A stretch of 64,000 nt of DNA, taken from assembly GCA_933228675.1 (NCBI GenBank), contig OW121743.1, positions 115,948,542 to 116,012,541 on the forward strand, given 5' to 3'. The DNA is from Stomorhina lunata (Eukaryota > Arthropoda > Insecta > Diptera > Rhiniidae). Position 1 is the stretch's first letter, and the number at the start of each line of letters is the position of its first letter. This document shows, piece after piece, positions 13,021-25,400 of the stretch. The notes under the pieces were generated by a model. The model saw only the letters and a list, made by a program, of their open reading frames with translations. It made no database searches and was not told the DNA's origin. Position numbers and translations under genes: made by a program.

Positions 13021-13458
13021 GGTTAACCCAACTATTCATGATGAGTTGCATTTTTTTACTCCAAGATTCAGTTGTCAGCTTCTTAAATGCCGTCTTTTTG
13101 GATTAAAACCAGTTTTCAACTATTATCTACTGGTCACAGACTATAATTTATAAAATATTACTCATACGCCCAGATTTTAAAAAAATTTTATTAAATTTCT
13201 AAAATATTAATCATACGTCTAGGTGTTTAAAATATCGGCATTATTTCTGGGAAGGCTTCATCATCCAATTTAAGTTTGGACATCATTTTCGGATTAAGCG
13301 TGGGACAAAAATACGTAATAGTGTTTTTCAGCCTCTTTTGGCCAGTATTTAAAGAGATATTCGTCAAAAATGAATTTCATACAAAAATTTGGAAGTGTCA
13401 TAATTAAATTTTGCTTACTCACATACACAACATACATACATTCATATGTATGTAATGT

Positions 13459-14454
13459 CCCTGTAGTAAAACTGGGATCATCCCAGTAAAAAATAGGATC
13501 ATCCAAAGAGTACTCTTGGAGCGCTCCTTTGCGAGTAATGGATTACTCCATAAAACTCCGAAACTCATAGGATTTTTAACACAGCATGTCCGCAGACACG
13601 AGTACTCCTTTTAAGCTCCTTATGGAGTACTCCCTTTAGTCTTGAAAATGACGACGGAGGGAGTAATCGTTTTTGTCTCCTAAAGGAGCATAAAGGGAGT
13701 AAACATTCATATAAAATAAAAATTTGGTTTTTACAAAAATCAGAAAATATTAATTTTTATTTATATTGGAAACGTGTCTTTAAGTGCTTCTGCAAGAAAA
13801 TTAAAGAAAAGACAACATGCAATTAAAAATTCACCAATTACCGAAATAAAAAAAGTAAAAAACATTGTATTTTTTTATCCATTCCAATTTGATTTGAACA
13901 AAATATTTTTTGTTATGTCAAAGAAAAGAAAACTAACTGATGCATCCCTTGTTGATCCATTTGGAGTATTAAGCGAGGCATAAACAACAAAACAAAATAA
14001 AAAGTTTCGATAGCTCGCTTATTACTCCAAATGGATGAACAAGTTATTACTCCTTTGTTGCTCGATTATGGATTAATCCATATATTTTTTACTGGGATGT
14101 GTCTCCATGTCAACACTTTGTGTAACATCAATTCAAATGTCCCCAATTTTAGTTCAGTACTGAAATAGTGAATATATAGAGACAACTATTCTAGTATATA
14201 TCTGGTGACATTGTCAACGAATGTGTCAACATATATGTATATCAATAGGCCCCGATTTGATCTCAATGTCTCCATTTGGACCAAAAGAACTACAAAGTCA
14301 ATACTAAGTAATGTCTACTGGTAGATTTCGTAGGAACTCTAAATGTTAAATGTCAATAGTAGATAACATTGGATGGGGCAAAATAGGCAAGTAGTACTGG
14401 AGACATTGTCAATAGCAAAACAGTATTGTTTCTCTGACGGCATTTACTGCAGGG
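13459..14454 (+). mobile_element. MITE-like element (CCCTG...CAGGG family), copy 1, interrupted by another element
   Basis: It starts CCCTGTAGTAAAACTGGG and ends GGCATTTACTGCAGGG. Immediate flanks are GT on both sides, a 2-bp target duplication. It is interrupted by the insertion at 13482-14096. With that insertion removed it is about 380 bp, matching the copies at 20072-20855. No transposase is encoded. Confidence 0.85.
13482..14096. mobile_element. 615-bp TIR element nested in the CCCTG family copy
   Basis: Termini are CCCAGTAAAAAATA and TATTTTTTACTGGG, a 14-bp perfect inverted repeat. It is flanked by AT on both sides. The empty site is preserved in the copy beginning at 20072, where GGGATCATGTGTCTCC is continuous, so insertion with a 2-bp AT duplication is directly visible. 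The interior has GGAGTACTCC-type repeats and a short open frame (13774-13983) that I do not regard as a gene. Confidence 0.9.
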
Positions 14455-14474
14455 GTGTAACATTTATATAAAAA

Positions 14475-14760
14475 GTTAAAATTCTTCTCAATGTTCAAAC
14501 GAAAACTTTGCATAGATAAGAATTTTGTAAATACATATAAACCGAATAACCAAAATTTGGTTACAATCGGTCCACATTTGACCTTGGCTCCCATATAAGA
14601 CCCTTTGTCGGAAATGACATAAAGGTACTTAAATCTCGAAATATGTTTTAAAACTGAAAAAATTGTAAAGTTGTTGATCTATTTATATATGACCTTTACT
14701 ACAAAGGTCATCAAATATTCGGACTTGACCGACTATAGAATGTTCCCATTTGTTTTGATG
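14475..14760 (-). repeat. Fragment of the GTCGG-TCAAG dispersed repeat
   Basis: Contains TCGGTCCACATTTGACC, CTCCCATATAAGACC and, at the end, GACTTGACCGACTATAG. These match the family seen in full at 53702-54528 in the opposite orientation. Confidence 0.75.
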
Positions 14761-15229
14761 TTAACTAATGGCAGTTAAACCTAAAACAAGTGTTAAAATG
14801 TTTATTATTAAAATAGAAGTAGTCTATTTTCTTAAAATTACAAAATGCGTGTCCTCTAATTATCATCGGATGTAAACGCAATTTTTATGATTATCAAAAG
14901 AGATATCCAATTTTCAGTTTTTATCTTTAGTCGTTATTTTTTTACTACTTAATGGAGTTTTCTGTATCGAAGACCTATTTCAAATGATTTATTTTTTTTA
15001 AAGGCTTTAATGGCAAACTCCGATTGGTTGTTGCAGAAGTGGTATTCCTTGGTCGAAATCCTTAGAATTTCTAGTCGTTCCGGTACAAAGAACTGACTAT
15101 CGTAGAAACGCCGATTGTTGAGAGTGCTTTCTGAGAAAAAAGGGTCCGAAGGACTTTAGCAGTATTGTTTTTCAGGGCCGCTTTGCTGGCCCCTAAATAA
15201 ATATATGTATGTATATGTCATTAATGGTG
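14761..15229. other. Intergenic, nothing recognised
   Basis: No coding similarity or strong repeat structure seen between the dispersed repeat fragment and the mariner relic. Confidence 0.5.
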
Positions 15230-15880
15230 CAATATGAAAATTGGATTTTGGCACTCCTCTCCGCAGAACGAAAATTAAAAATCATCCCAGCCCTTTTGGA
15301 GTCTATACGTAACATACTTACACACGTCCTGTTTTATAGATATAAGTACAGCCGGTGAGGCCGATATTAGTGAAAGAACATTCCGAGAGTGGTTTTAACG
15401 TCAACGTATTTGATGGGACCTTCTCGGAATACTGTATTATCGCAATTAATGCGTTCGAGCCGAGCATAGAAAGACAAATGATAGCAATACAACGAGAGAC
15501 ATAATAGAGTGATTTTTCAGCATTACTCCATGTTGCAAGAGTTGTCAAGACATACATGGAAACGTTCAAACGGAAATTCCCACCCCATCCGCCGTATTTT
15601 CCAGACGTTGCTCCCTCAGACTATCACTTGTTTTGATCGGTCTTGTAAAGAAGTTCAAAAGATGAACTTGTAAAGAAGTTCAAAAGATGAACAACGCGGA
15701 ATTCGTACGCTTGGAGAAAGTAGTGGACAGCGATGGATTTTGAATCATGAATGTATCAGTTCATTACATTCAATAAAGTCTCGAATTTCAGAACAAAAGG
15801 CGTACACAAAGTTGTACACCTAATACAATTAGAATTAATTGTATGAATAAACCTTTTTCGATGAAGCCTGTCGGTACACG
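15230..15880 (+). pseudogene. Second mariner transposase relic
   Basis: The plus strand encodes VVKTYMETFKRKFPPHPPYF, then PDVAPSDYHLF, ending in a stop, with a 16-bp duplication (AGTTCAAAAGATGAAC) shortly after. Downstream a shifted frame gives RLEKVVDSDGF, like the C-terminus of mariner transposases. It is frameshifted and truncated. It differs from the copy at 8060-8430 and is in the opposite orientation. Confidence 0.75.
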
Positions 15881-16372
15881 TAGTCCGTACCCATGATATT
15901 TTTCTTGTTATACAATCTGTAGGCCTAGGAAACTACAACTTAACAAAAGCTTAAAAATATTTTTAAATCTCCGATTACAAATTTATCCAAATCGTTTCGC
16001 TAAATCCTCATATTTTTGCTATGCATAAACCCTGGTAAGGCATAGTAATAGCGTCATCTAATTTTTTACATATTTATGAATTTTGTAAAACAAAAGATGT
16101 CGCTTTTAACGGCCTTAAACATAGCATTGCCAACTGTAAAAAATCTAAGGCATTGCCAGGTACAAATTATTGTATTAAAGGGCTTACAAGCGAAATTTAT
16201 GCTGGTATTTTTAACAAATTTTTGGTGCAAAATATTCCTTTTTATCGTTTAAGAATTAAAACCACATTTTTTTAATATATATGTATATAAATATGCTTTT
16301 TATTTGTTTATAACATGTTATTATAGTTTTAAAAAATATTTTTAGTTTGTTTTATAAATATTTCCTGTTTTT
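15881..16372. other. Intergenic DNA downstream of both convergent genes
   Basis: AT-rich; no gene recognised. It contains an additional possible minus-strand poly(A) hexamer at 16299-16304. Confidence 0.5.
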
Positions 16373-16378
16373 TTTATT
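16373..16378 (-). terminator. Polyadenylation signal candidate of AMP deaminase
   Basis: AATAAA on the minus strand (TTTATT on plus) about 105 nt beyond the stop codon at 16481-16483. Confidence 0.45.
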
Positions 16379-16480
16379 TGTTAAATATCTTATACAAAAA
16401 GCAATACGCAAATAAATTCGCACCTAATTTAACAGAAACGACATATAATCATAAATTTTGCCTTTTTTCACAATAAGTCT

Positions 16481-19400
16481 TCATTGGCTTTCTTCTGATA
16501 AAGGATTTTTATGAACTTTAAAAATATTGGAAAGTTCGTCGAGCAAGGTTTCCGAGCGATAGGCAACACGAATATCGGGTACATTGGTACGTGTTATATC
16601 ATTGCCAGCAACACCTTCCCGTGTATAGTTTGGTCCCAGCCAATGTTGTTTCATCTGTAGAGAGAAAATTTGTATAATAAAGTTTTGTTTAATAAATATT
16701 CCATATATTTGAAATTCTCACTTTGTGTGGAAAACCACTCATTATGACACTATTACGAGCCAATTCACACATATCGCAGGAACTTAATTTCCAGACCTGA
16801 GCGGCAATACTGTATTCTTCCATTAGAGGTTCCTTGGTGAAGTGAAATTGTAGAGGATCATCAGTAGATAGAGAAACTATAAGGCCACGAGCCAAATATT
16901 CGGGCAGAGGATTACGATGATAGTTAAGAAACAAAGAGTTATTGGAGAGAGGCGACATGGCAATGCCAATTTGTGAGAGATAATATAAATACTGGAGCAC
17001 GGGAACTTTGCGCAACAGCAAACCGTGCGAGATATTCTCTGCCATTAAGTAACCGCAGACCAAATGCTGCACCGGACCCGCCTCACCGCAATGGGGTCTT
17101 AAAACAAAAGTATTTAGGCCACGTTCTCTATAGGAATAAAAAGGATTTATAAGATTTATTTATAAAATATACCCTTAACAAATATATTCCGTAATTGAAA
17201 GCCTATTTAGTTCAAAAGATTACTTACTTTCTAAACTGATTTAACACTGACATATTTGCATACATATAGTAGATATAGTAGGCATATGGAGGATTCTCGA
17301 CATCAGTCCATTTTGGTGGTGTGTTTATATCACCATCAAATAAGGGATTCTCTGGTTTTGATTCATCATCTACCGAATCGAAACCTATAACATAGCGTAA
17401 AAATCTATGTAATTCGGGATGTTTGCTAGGCTCGTTAGTAGCCTCGAATAAAGGCAAGAAAATATTGTCCAAAATATCTTGAAACGATGTCATTAATTTG
17501 TTTGATTTGAAGATATCGCTGTAAGTAGAATATAGAAATATTAGGCGATAGATAAATAAATAGAGTGTTATATAGGTAATAACTTTTGAGATGCCCCCAT
17601 ATTTAAGACATCAAAATTTTGGTGTATTCTGGTATTCATGGTAAAGCGAACCGTTTATAACTATTATCGTCCGACTATTTATAATAAGTCGGACGATATT
17701 ACTTGTTACTTTGATAAATGTTTTTAAAATATAATAAATGTTTTTGCATTTGAAATTGAAACAATTTTCAAAACAAGCTTGGGATTTTTTCAATTTTATA
17801 AAATCCGAGTTGTCTGAGCATAAAAGAAATTACACAAAAGACATACTTACTATAATCTAGGAATTTGTATGAGCCAACGAATATTAGTCGAATAAACATT
17901 ATAATCAATAGCCCATTTAGCCAATTTATACCATTCATCTCTAGATTTACCATAGATAGACAAACGTAGTTCAGCATTTTGATATTTTGATTCTTCCAAA
18001 TCAAAAGCCACTTCCTGAAATAAAAAAATACAAATTATTACTACAAATTTAAAAAAAAATATATGTACATTTACAAAAGACTTACCCTAATAATTTGTGC
18101 AAAATATTTTCCATTCAAAAAGTTATCGGTCTTTAGAAATACCTCCCTCAAACGCGACTCCCCAATGGGATTATATTTGGCATTGAATTTGTCGAAACGA
18201 TGAAAGGTATTACGATCGGCATGTACATCCAGCATATCTACCGTTAGATCGTAAGTAGTTAAATTCATCGATTGAAATACTTGGGATAAAGTCATTTCCT
18301 GGCCCTTGGTTACGGTTACCACTTCATCGGCGTTATTCTTAAGGGTTTTCTTGATAAAGCGTAAAAGATGTTTTTGATTCATGCATGACGCCGCATGAAT
18401 ATGGGTATCGACTTTTCTGTAAAGTGGTTAAAAGAGTGATGGAAAGTTAGATAGAAGGTAGTTTAAAAAGATTTTGAAATTGTATTTTTTTTTTCAAATG
18501 GTAAAGAAAAAACTGGTTAAGTGTTTAATATACATTTTTTATGACTTGAAAAACTTACGAAAAAATTAAGTTAAAAATATGTTCCCGAGAAACTTACAGA
18601 CCAACCTAAATAAGAGCGTCGAGAATTAAGTTATTTTATGTCTAGCGTTAACGCTAAAGTGTCAAACCTAAACAAGAACGTTAACGCTTTGTCAACCGTG
18701 ACATTAAAAAAAAATAAATAAATATTTGAAATTACATTTTTGAAATTATTCAAAATATCAAACAAGGCGAATTCATTACAGGTGGTGGCAAGAATACAAC
18801 AAATACAACATGACAAAATGAAACCCCATGTTGTTTTTGTAGGTTTGCTTACATTTTGTCAAATTTTTATTCGTTAAATTTCCAGGCGAATTCATCAGCT
18901 GGGCTCTTGATACCACTTGTATTATTACACTATGATATCAAATTTATTTTTTTCAAATTTAAATTTAACAAGTAAGAAAAGTTTTAGTCGGTCAAGTCGG
19001 ACTATATGATACCCTTCACTACTAAGGTCAATTATGGACCAACAATTTTACAAGTTTCCTTAAGTCTTAGAGAAATACATACATACATACTATGTGTTAT
19101 TTTTTAAAAATTTCGAGATTTAAGTAGATTTATGCCATTTCCGGCTAAGGGTCTGATATGAGCGCTAGGGTTCGTTATGGATCGATTGTTACCAAATTTC
19201 GGTTATGGATTTATAATTACAAAATATTCATCTGTCCAAAGTTTTAGCAATAAAATACATTTATCTTTGGATTTTTTGTGCTTTTATGGGCATTGTATGG
19301 GAGGTATGGTCAAAAATGGGCCGATTACTACAAAATTAGGTACACTGATAAGGTTATCATAAGCAATATTTGTGCTGAATATTATTAAAATACAACTAAA

Positions 19401-22400
19401 TTTGTGGCTTTAAAGGACCAAAAACTCTATTCCGGGAAGGCATCCCTATGGAAGGTACCCGAAATAGTAATCCCATAAAGTTTAAGGATCAACCTTGGAC
19501 CAAAATATGAGCCAGTGCCAAATTTCATCAAATTATCTTTTAAGTTACGACCTGTTCATTGATAAAGGTAGAAGGCCAATACACGCGACATGCGGCTGCA
19601 GGCGGTCCTAGTACATATTGCCAGTGCGTTAAAAATGTGCGTTTGTTTACAAAAATATTCATAGAAAATATGTATGTGAGTAGGATATTATTAAATATGG
19701 CAGCACTGAAAAAATCTGCCGAGCGGGAAAGTAGAACTTTGTTTTACTTTTTTTCATTGCCGCTTCAAATTTGACAAATCAAAAAACAGCTGATTGCCAC
19801 CCGCAGCCTTCTACCTTAACAGATTACATGATAACCGGCAAGAAATCAGCCGAACGGATGTCGTCAAAACAACTCAGGAAGTGATTCTGAGTCGATTGGT
19901 ATACTAAACGATAGGTCTCAGACCAATATTACTATGCGTTACAAACATCAGCACAAACCCAATATATTAAAATAATAAAAATGTCAGTTTTATTTTCATT
20001 TGCAGCCAACTTCACTGCAAACGCTTTGTCAAATGTCTTTATACATTTTTTTTGTCATTTTTTTGTTGCTTCCCTGTAGTAAAACTGGGATCATGTGTCT
20101 CCATGTGAACACTTTGTGTGATAATAATACAAATGTCCCCAATTTTAATTCAGTACTGAAATAGTGAATATATAGAGACTACTATTCTAGTATATATCAG
20201 GTGACATTGTAAACGAATGTGTCAACATATATGTATATCAATAGGCCCCGATTTGATCCTAATGTCTCCATTTGGACCTGAAGAACTACAAAGTCAATAC
20301 TAAGTAAATAGTGGTAATGTCTACTGGTAGATTTCGTAGGAACTCTAAATGTTAAATGTCAATAGTAGATAACATCCCTGCAGTAAATGCCGTCAGAGAA
20401 ACAATACTGTTTTGCTATTGACAATGTCTCCAGTACTACTTGCCTATTTTGCCCCATCCAATGTTATCTACTATTGACATTTAACATTTAGAGTTCCTAC
20501 GAAATCTACCAGTAGACATTACCACTATTTACTTAGTATTGAATTTGTAGTTCTTTTGGTCCAAATGGAGACATTGGGATCAAATCGGGGCCTATTGATA
20601 TACATATATGTTGACACATTCGTTGACAATGTCACCAGATATATACTAGAATAGTTGTCTCTATATATTCACTATTTCAGTACTGAACTAAAATTGGGGA
20701 CATTTGAATTGATGTTACACAAAGTGTTGACATGGAGACACATGACCCCAGTTTTACTACAGGGATTGGATGGGGCAAAATAGGCAAGTATTTAGTACTG
20801 GAGACATTGTCAATAGCAAAACAGTATTGTTTCTCTGACGGCATTTACTGCAGGGTTAGTAGAACATATGATTGCACTCTATGTGGTAGTCTATGGTCCA
20901 AGGCCCTTATTTAAGGAGATCTGTTAGATTTCTAAAATCTTCTTACCTTATATTATAGAAATCACGATGAGGCACAGCCTTTTGTGAAGCCAATTCCCGC
21001 AATTCGTTAAGTAAAACATGCAATTGGAATTTCGATGATAAATAACATAAACGACGATAACAAAATGATTTTCTAGAAAAAAACGAAATTAAAATCCATT
21101 TAAAAACAAAATTTTACGATTCGAGAATTAATCTAGAAAATTTCAGTTCAACTTACAAAGGTCCATCGGCAATCATGTTACACATAATTTGCATATCATT
21201 ACAAAAATCCTTGAGTTTGGGATAGTTTGTAACTAAAGGCTCTGTGGCTTCCTAAATGAAATTACAAGTAATATAAAACAATTATTAAAGTTTTGGAAGA
21301 TCCAAGAGGTACCTAATTCTCTTTTTAGTTTTCGTTTAAACCCCATTTTTATATAGATCTATATACCGTTAATTAACTCAAAACTTACCTCATTCTGGAA
21401 AACATTGTAAACACCATCCACAGCCCTTATGCAATATGTTTTATCAGCCGGAAATTCAATATCCCAGGGATCACTAGTCTCCGTTGGTGGATGTATGGGA
21501 TGATCTATATGATCGCGATCATGATCATTCATATATCGTTTTCGTTAAAATTCAACATTACGGTGTACATGTGATTGTGGTGTTATTTTATATCAAAATT
21601 GTTCATACATATTGCATGTGTTGCATGTTTGATGTTTCAAAATACAAGAGTCATTTGACGAGGAGGCAAGAACGGGCATTTTTGTTGGTGTTATTTAGGT
21701 GGTAAGAGTAAAAAAAGATTAATATGGTGACGTGTTTTTTTAGTGGTGCAACAAAATTAAGTGCAACCAAATTGATTTTGTTTGTAGATGATGGATTCGA
21801 TTTTGTTGTTTGGTCCAATAAATATATTTTTTTGATTCATTTTAGGCGAAATCGCACGTGAAAAACAGAAAAGAAAATATATATTTTTATAATTTTTAAA
21901 TTGTTTTAAAAATAAAATTATTACTTAACTCAATAATAATTTTAGTATAAAAAAACGTAACTAGAAACACTTTAAAATTCATCACAAACCATTCGTATTA
22001 ATTTTGTTTATAGGTATTGGATTTTTGGTCTGTTTATGTTTTCGAATTTGGAAATTATTAGGTTGCAATTGATGGTATATGGGTGATAGATATAGAGATA
22101 TGGACATAGATTTTTAGAACTTAAATAAGTATTGACAATAGAAAATCGTGTTAGTTTTTTTAAAGCAGATCATTTAATTTGAATTCTAGATATATTTGCA
22201 GAAAAATAAGAAGTATAAGGCCCCGTAGAAAATGCAAAACTAGGTCAGATGTACCAGTCTTTACTTAACATTTTTGAAGGGAAATTTATACCAAATGGTC
22301 TTGCAGTCTCCGAGATATAAACCATAATCAAAATTGACCTTTAAAATATAAATTGAAAATTTACCTTTTATGCGAAAAATATAGAATTAATTTTTGAAAC

Positions 22401-25400
22401 GATTTACAGCATAAAGGGACCAAGATATATGGTCCCTTTATTTTTTTTATTTATTTTTCGTTAAAAAATATTATTCAAAAAGAAGTGTATTTGCATTTGA
22501 TCCCAAACCTGTTACATTTATTTATTAATGTAACAGATCAATTTATTGATAAAAAGCCAAAAAATGTTTGCGGAGAAACCAAATTCCTCGACGCGTTTCG
22601 ATGGTTGGTTAAGCCATCTCTTCAGGAGGATTATCCCCAATTTAGACAGATCGAAAACCTCGCATTATTACTAAATTCACAAACATAACTATTAAGAATT
22701 ATGTTCATAAACCAAAAGTAAAAGCGTAGATTATCGACTGAACAAAAAAAAAACATTTTTCAGTTTTCATCTACCTTCACTTCCCACATTCTTGCTGTAG
22801 CCGTCGGCTACTATATTATAATAGAAAAATTTTGAAAAAAAAAATCTATGGAAAATTTTTGAAAAAAAAAAAAATCTATGGAAAATTTAAAAAAAAATTA
22901 TAGAAAATTTTTCTTTAAGCAAATTTTTGTATAGTAAATTTTTCGTTAAAAAATTTCGTAAAAGAAATTTCTAATGAAAGCTTTTCGTTAAAAAAATTTT
23001 CTATAGAAAATTTTTGAAAAAAAAAATGATTCTATAGAAAATTTAAAAAAAAAAAAAAATTATAAAAAATTTTGTATAGAAAATTTTTCTATAAAAAATT
23101 TTTTGATAAAAAAAATTTCTATAAAAAATTTTTCGTTAAAAAATATTTATATTGAAAATTTTTGAAAAAAAAATGATTCTGTAGAAAATTTTTGAAATTT
23201 TTCAATGAATTTTTTATAGAAAATTTTTCGTTAAAAAATATTTCTTTAGAAAATTTTTCGTTAGCAAAAATTTCTATAGAAAATTTTTTGTTAAAAAAAA
23301 TTTTTGTATAGAAATTTTTTCGTTAAAAATTATTTCTATAGAAATTTTTTGTTTAAAAAAAATATTTCTATAGAAAAGTTTCGTTACAAAATATTTCTTA
23401 AGAAAATTTTTGAAAAAAAAAATTATAGAAAATTTGTATTTAAAAAAATTTTTGTACAGAAAATTTTTCCTTAAAAAAAAATTTCTACAGAAAATTTTTC
23501 GTTATAAACATTTTTCTATAGAAAATTTTTCGTTAAAAATATTTTTCTATAGAAAATTTTTCGTTAAAAATATTTTTCTATAGAAAATTTTTCGTTAAAA
23601 ATATTTTTCTATAGAAAATTTTTCGTTAAAAATATTTTTCTATAGAAAATTTTTCGTTAAAAATATTTTTCTATAGAAAATTTTTCGTTAAAAATATTTT
23701 TCTATAGAAAATTTTTCGTTAAAAATATTTTTCTATAGAAAATTTTTCGTTAAAAATATTTTTCTATAGAAAATTTTTCGTTAAAAATATTTTTCTATAG
23801 AAAATTTTTCGTTAAAAATATTTTTCTATAGAAAATTTTTCGTTAAAAATATTTTTCTATAGAAAATTTTTCCTTAAAAAAATTCTTCTATAGAAAATTT
23901 TTCGTTAAAAAAATTTTTCTATAGAAAATTTTTCGTTAAAAAAATTTTTCTACAGAAAATTTTTCGTTAAAAAAATTTTTCTATAGAAAATTTTTCGTTA
24001 AAAAAATTTTTCTACAGAAAATTTTTCGTTAAAAAAATTTTTATAAAGAAAATTTTTCGTTAAACAAATTTTTCTATAGAAAATTTTTCGTTAAACAAAT
24101 TTTTCTATGGAAAATTTTTCGTTAAACAAATTTTTCTATGGAAAATTTTTCGTTAAACAAATTTTTCTATAGAAAATTTTTCGTTAAACAAATTTTTCTA
24201 TAGAAAATTTTTCGTTAAAAAATTTTTCTATAGAAAATTTTCGTTAAAAAAATTTGTTTATAGAAAATTTCTCGTTAAAAAGATATTTGTACGGAAAATT
24301 GTTCGTTAGAAAATTTTTTTACGAAAAATTCTCGTTAAAAAAAATTTTTCTATAGAAAATTTTTCGTTAAAAATATATTTCTATAGAAAATTTATAATTA
24401 AAAAAAATTTCTATAGAAAATTTTTCGTTAAAAAATATTTTTTTAGCAAAAAATTTTCTATAGAAATATTTTTTTAACGAAAAATTGTCTATAGAATTTT
24501 TGTTTAACAAAAAATTTACTATAGAAAAATTTTTTTAACGAAAAAATTTCTATAGAAATATTCTTTAAACAAAAAACTTTCGATAGAAATATATAAAAAA
24601 AATGTTCAATACAAAAATTTTTTTTTCAAAAATTTTCTATAAAAAATTTTTTTAAAAAATTTTCTATAGAAAAAATTTTTTTCAAAAATTTTCCATGGAA
24701 ACATTTTTTTCAAAAATTTTCTATAGAATTTTTTTTAGTGTTTCTATAGACATTTTTTTTAACGAAAAATTTTCTATAGAAATATTTTTCTGAATAAAAA
24801 ATTTTCTATAGAAACATTTTTTTAACGACAAATTTTCTATAGAAATATTCTTTAAACAAAAAATTTTCTATAGAAATATTTTTAAAAAGAAAATTTTCTC
24901 AAAAGAAAATTTTCTATAAATTTTTTTTTTTCAAAAATTTTCTATAAAAACATTTTTTTTTTTCAAAAATTTTCTACAGAATTTTTTTTTTTTCAAAAAT
25001 TTTCTGTAAAAAATTTTTCTTTCAAAAATTTTCTATACAAAAATTTTTTTTCTAAAATTTTCTATGAAAAAAATTTTTTTCTAAAATTTTTTTAACGAAA
25101 AATTTTATATAGAAATATTTTTTTAACGAAACACTTTCTATTGAATTATATTTTTTTTAGCGATTTTTTTTAAATTGTGTAAGCACGTCTTTAGGTCAAT
25201 TTTGTTCTTAATCGATTGATGTCTGTTTTAAAAATATTAGACAAATCATAGACTTAAGAAACAAAGTCGATGAAAGATTTTTAAGGTTCGGGCCCATAAC
25301 ACATAAACAAAAAAAGTTTAAAACTAACGATTTCGATTATGTCTTTGTTGAAGAATATAAGCGATTTTTAATATACTTAAGTACCATGCGTGATTTGACC

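Larger units (their letters stand above)
18417..20946 (-). other. AMP deaminase intron filled with nested mobile elements
   Basis: This intron separates the [12 protein letters not shown] junction. It contains the dispersed repeat copy at 18964-19960 and the CCCTG-family pair at 20072-20855. At 18600-18720 there is AT-rich DNA with the 12-bp palindrome AGCGTTAACGCT; nothing coding is seen. Confidence 0.85.

Noticed and set aside
13774..13983. 69-codon open frame ending LVDPFGVLSEA
   Set aside because: Lies inside a MITE-like element and resembles no transposase; could be a remnant but not supportable as a gene.
15318..15569. 83-codon minus-strand open frame
   Set aside because: Shadow on the opposite strand of the mariner relic.
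19559..19774. 71-codon open frame
   Set aside because: Spans the 253-bp MITE and its host repeat; no family resemblance.
21484..21705. 73-codon plus-strand open frame
   Set aside because: Antisense to the AMP deaminase exon at 21504-21389.
22485..22688. 67-codon plus-strand open frame over the hammerhead repeat
   Set aside because: Antisense to the ribozyme, interrupted in the other copies, and without protein similarity.
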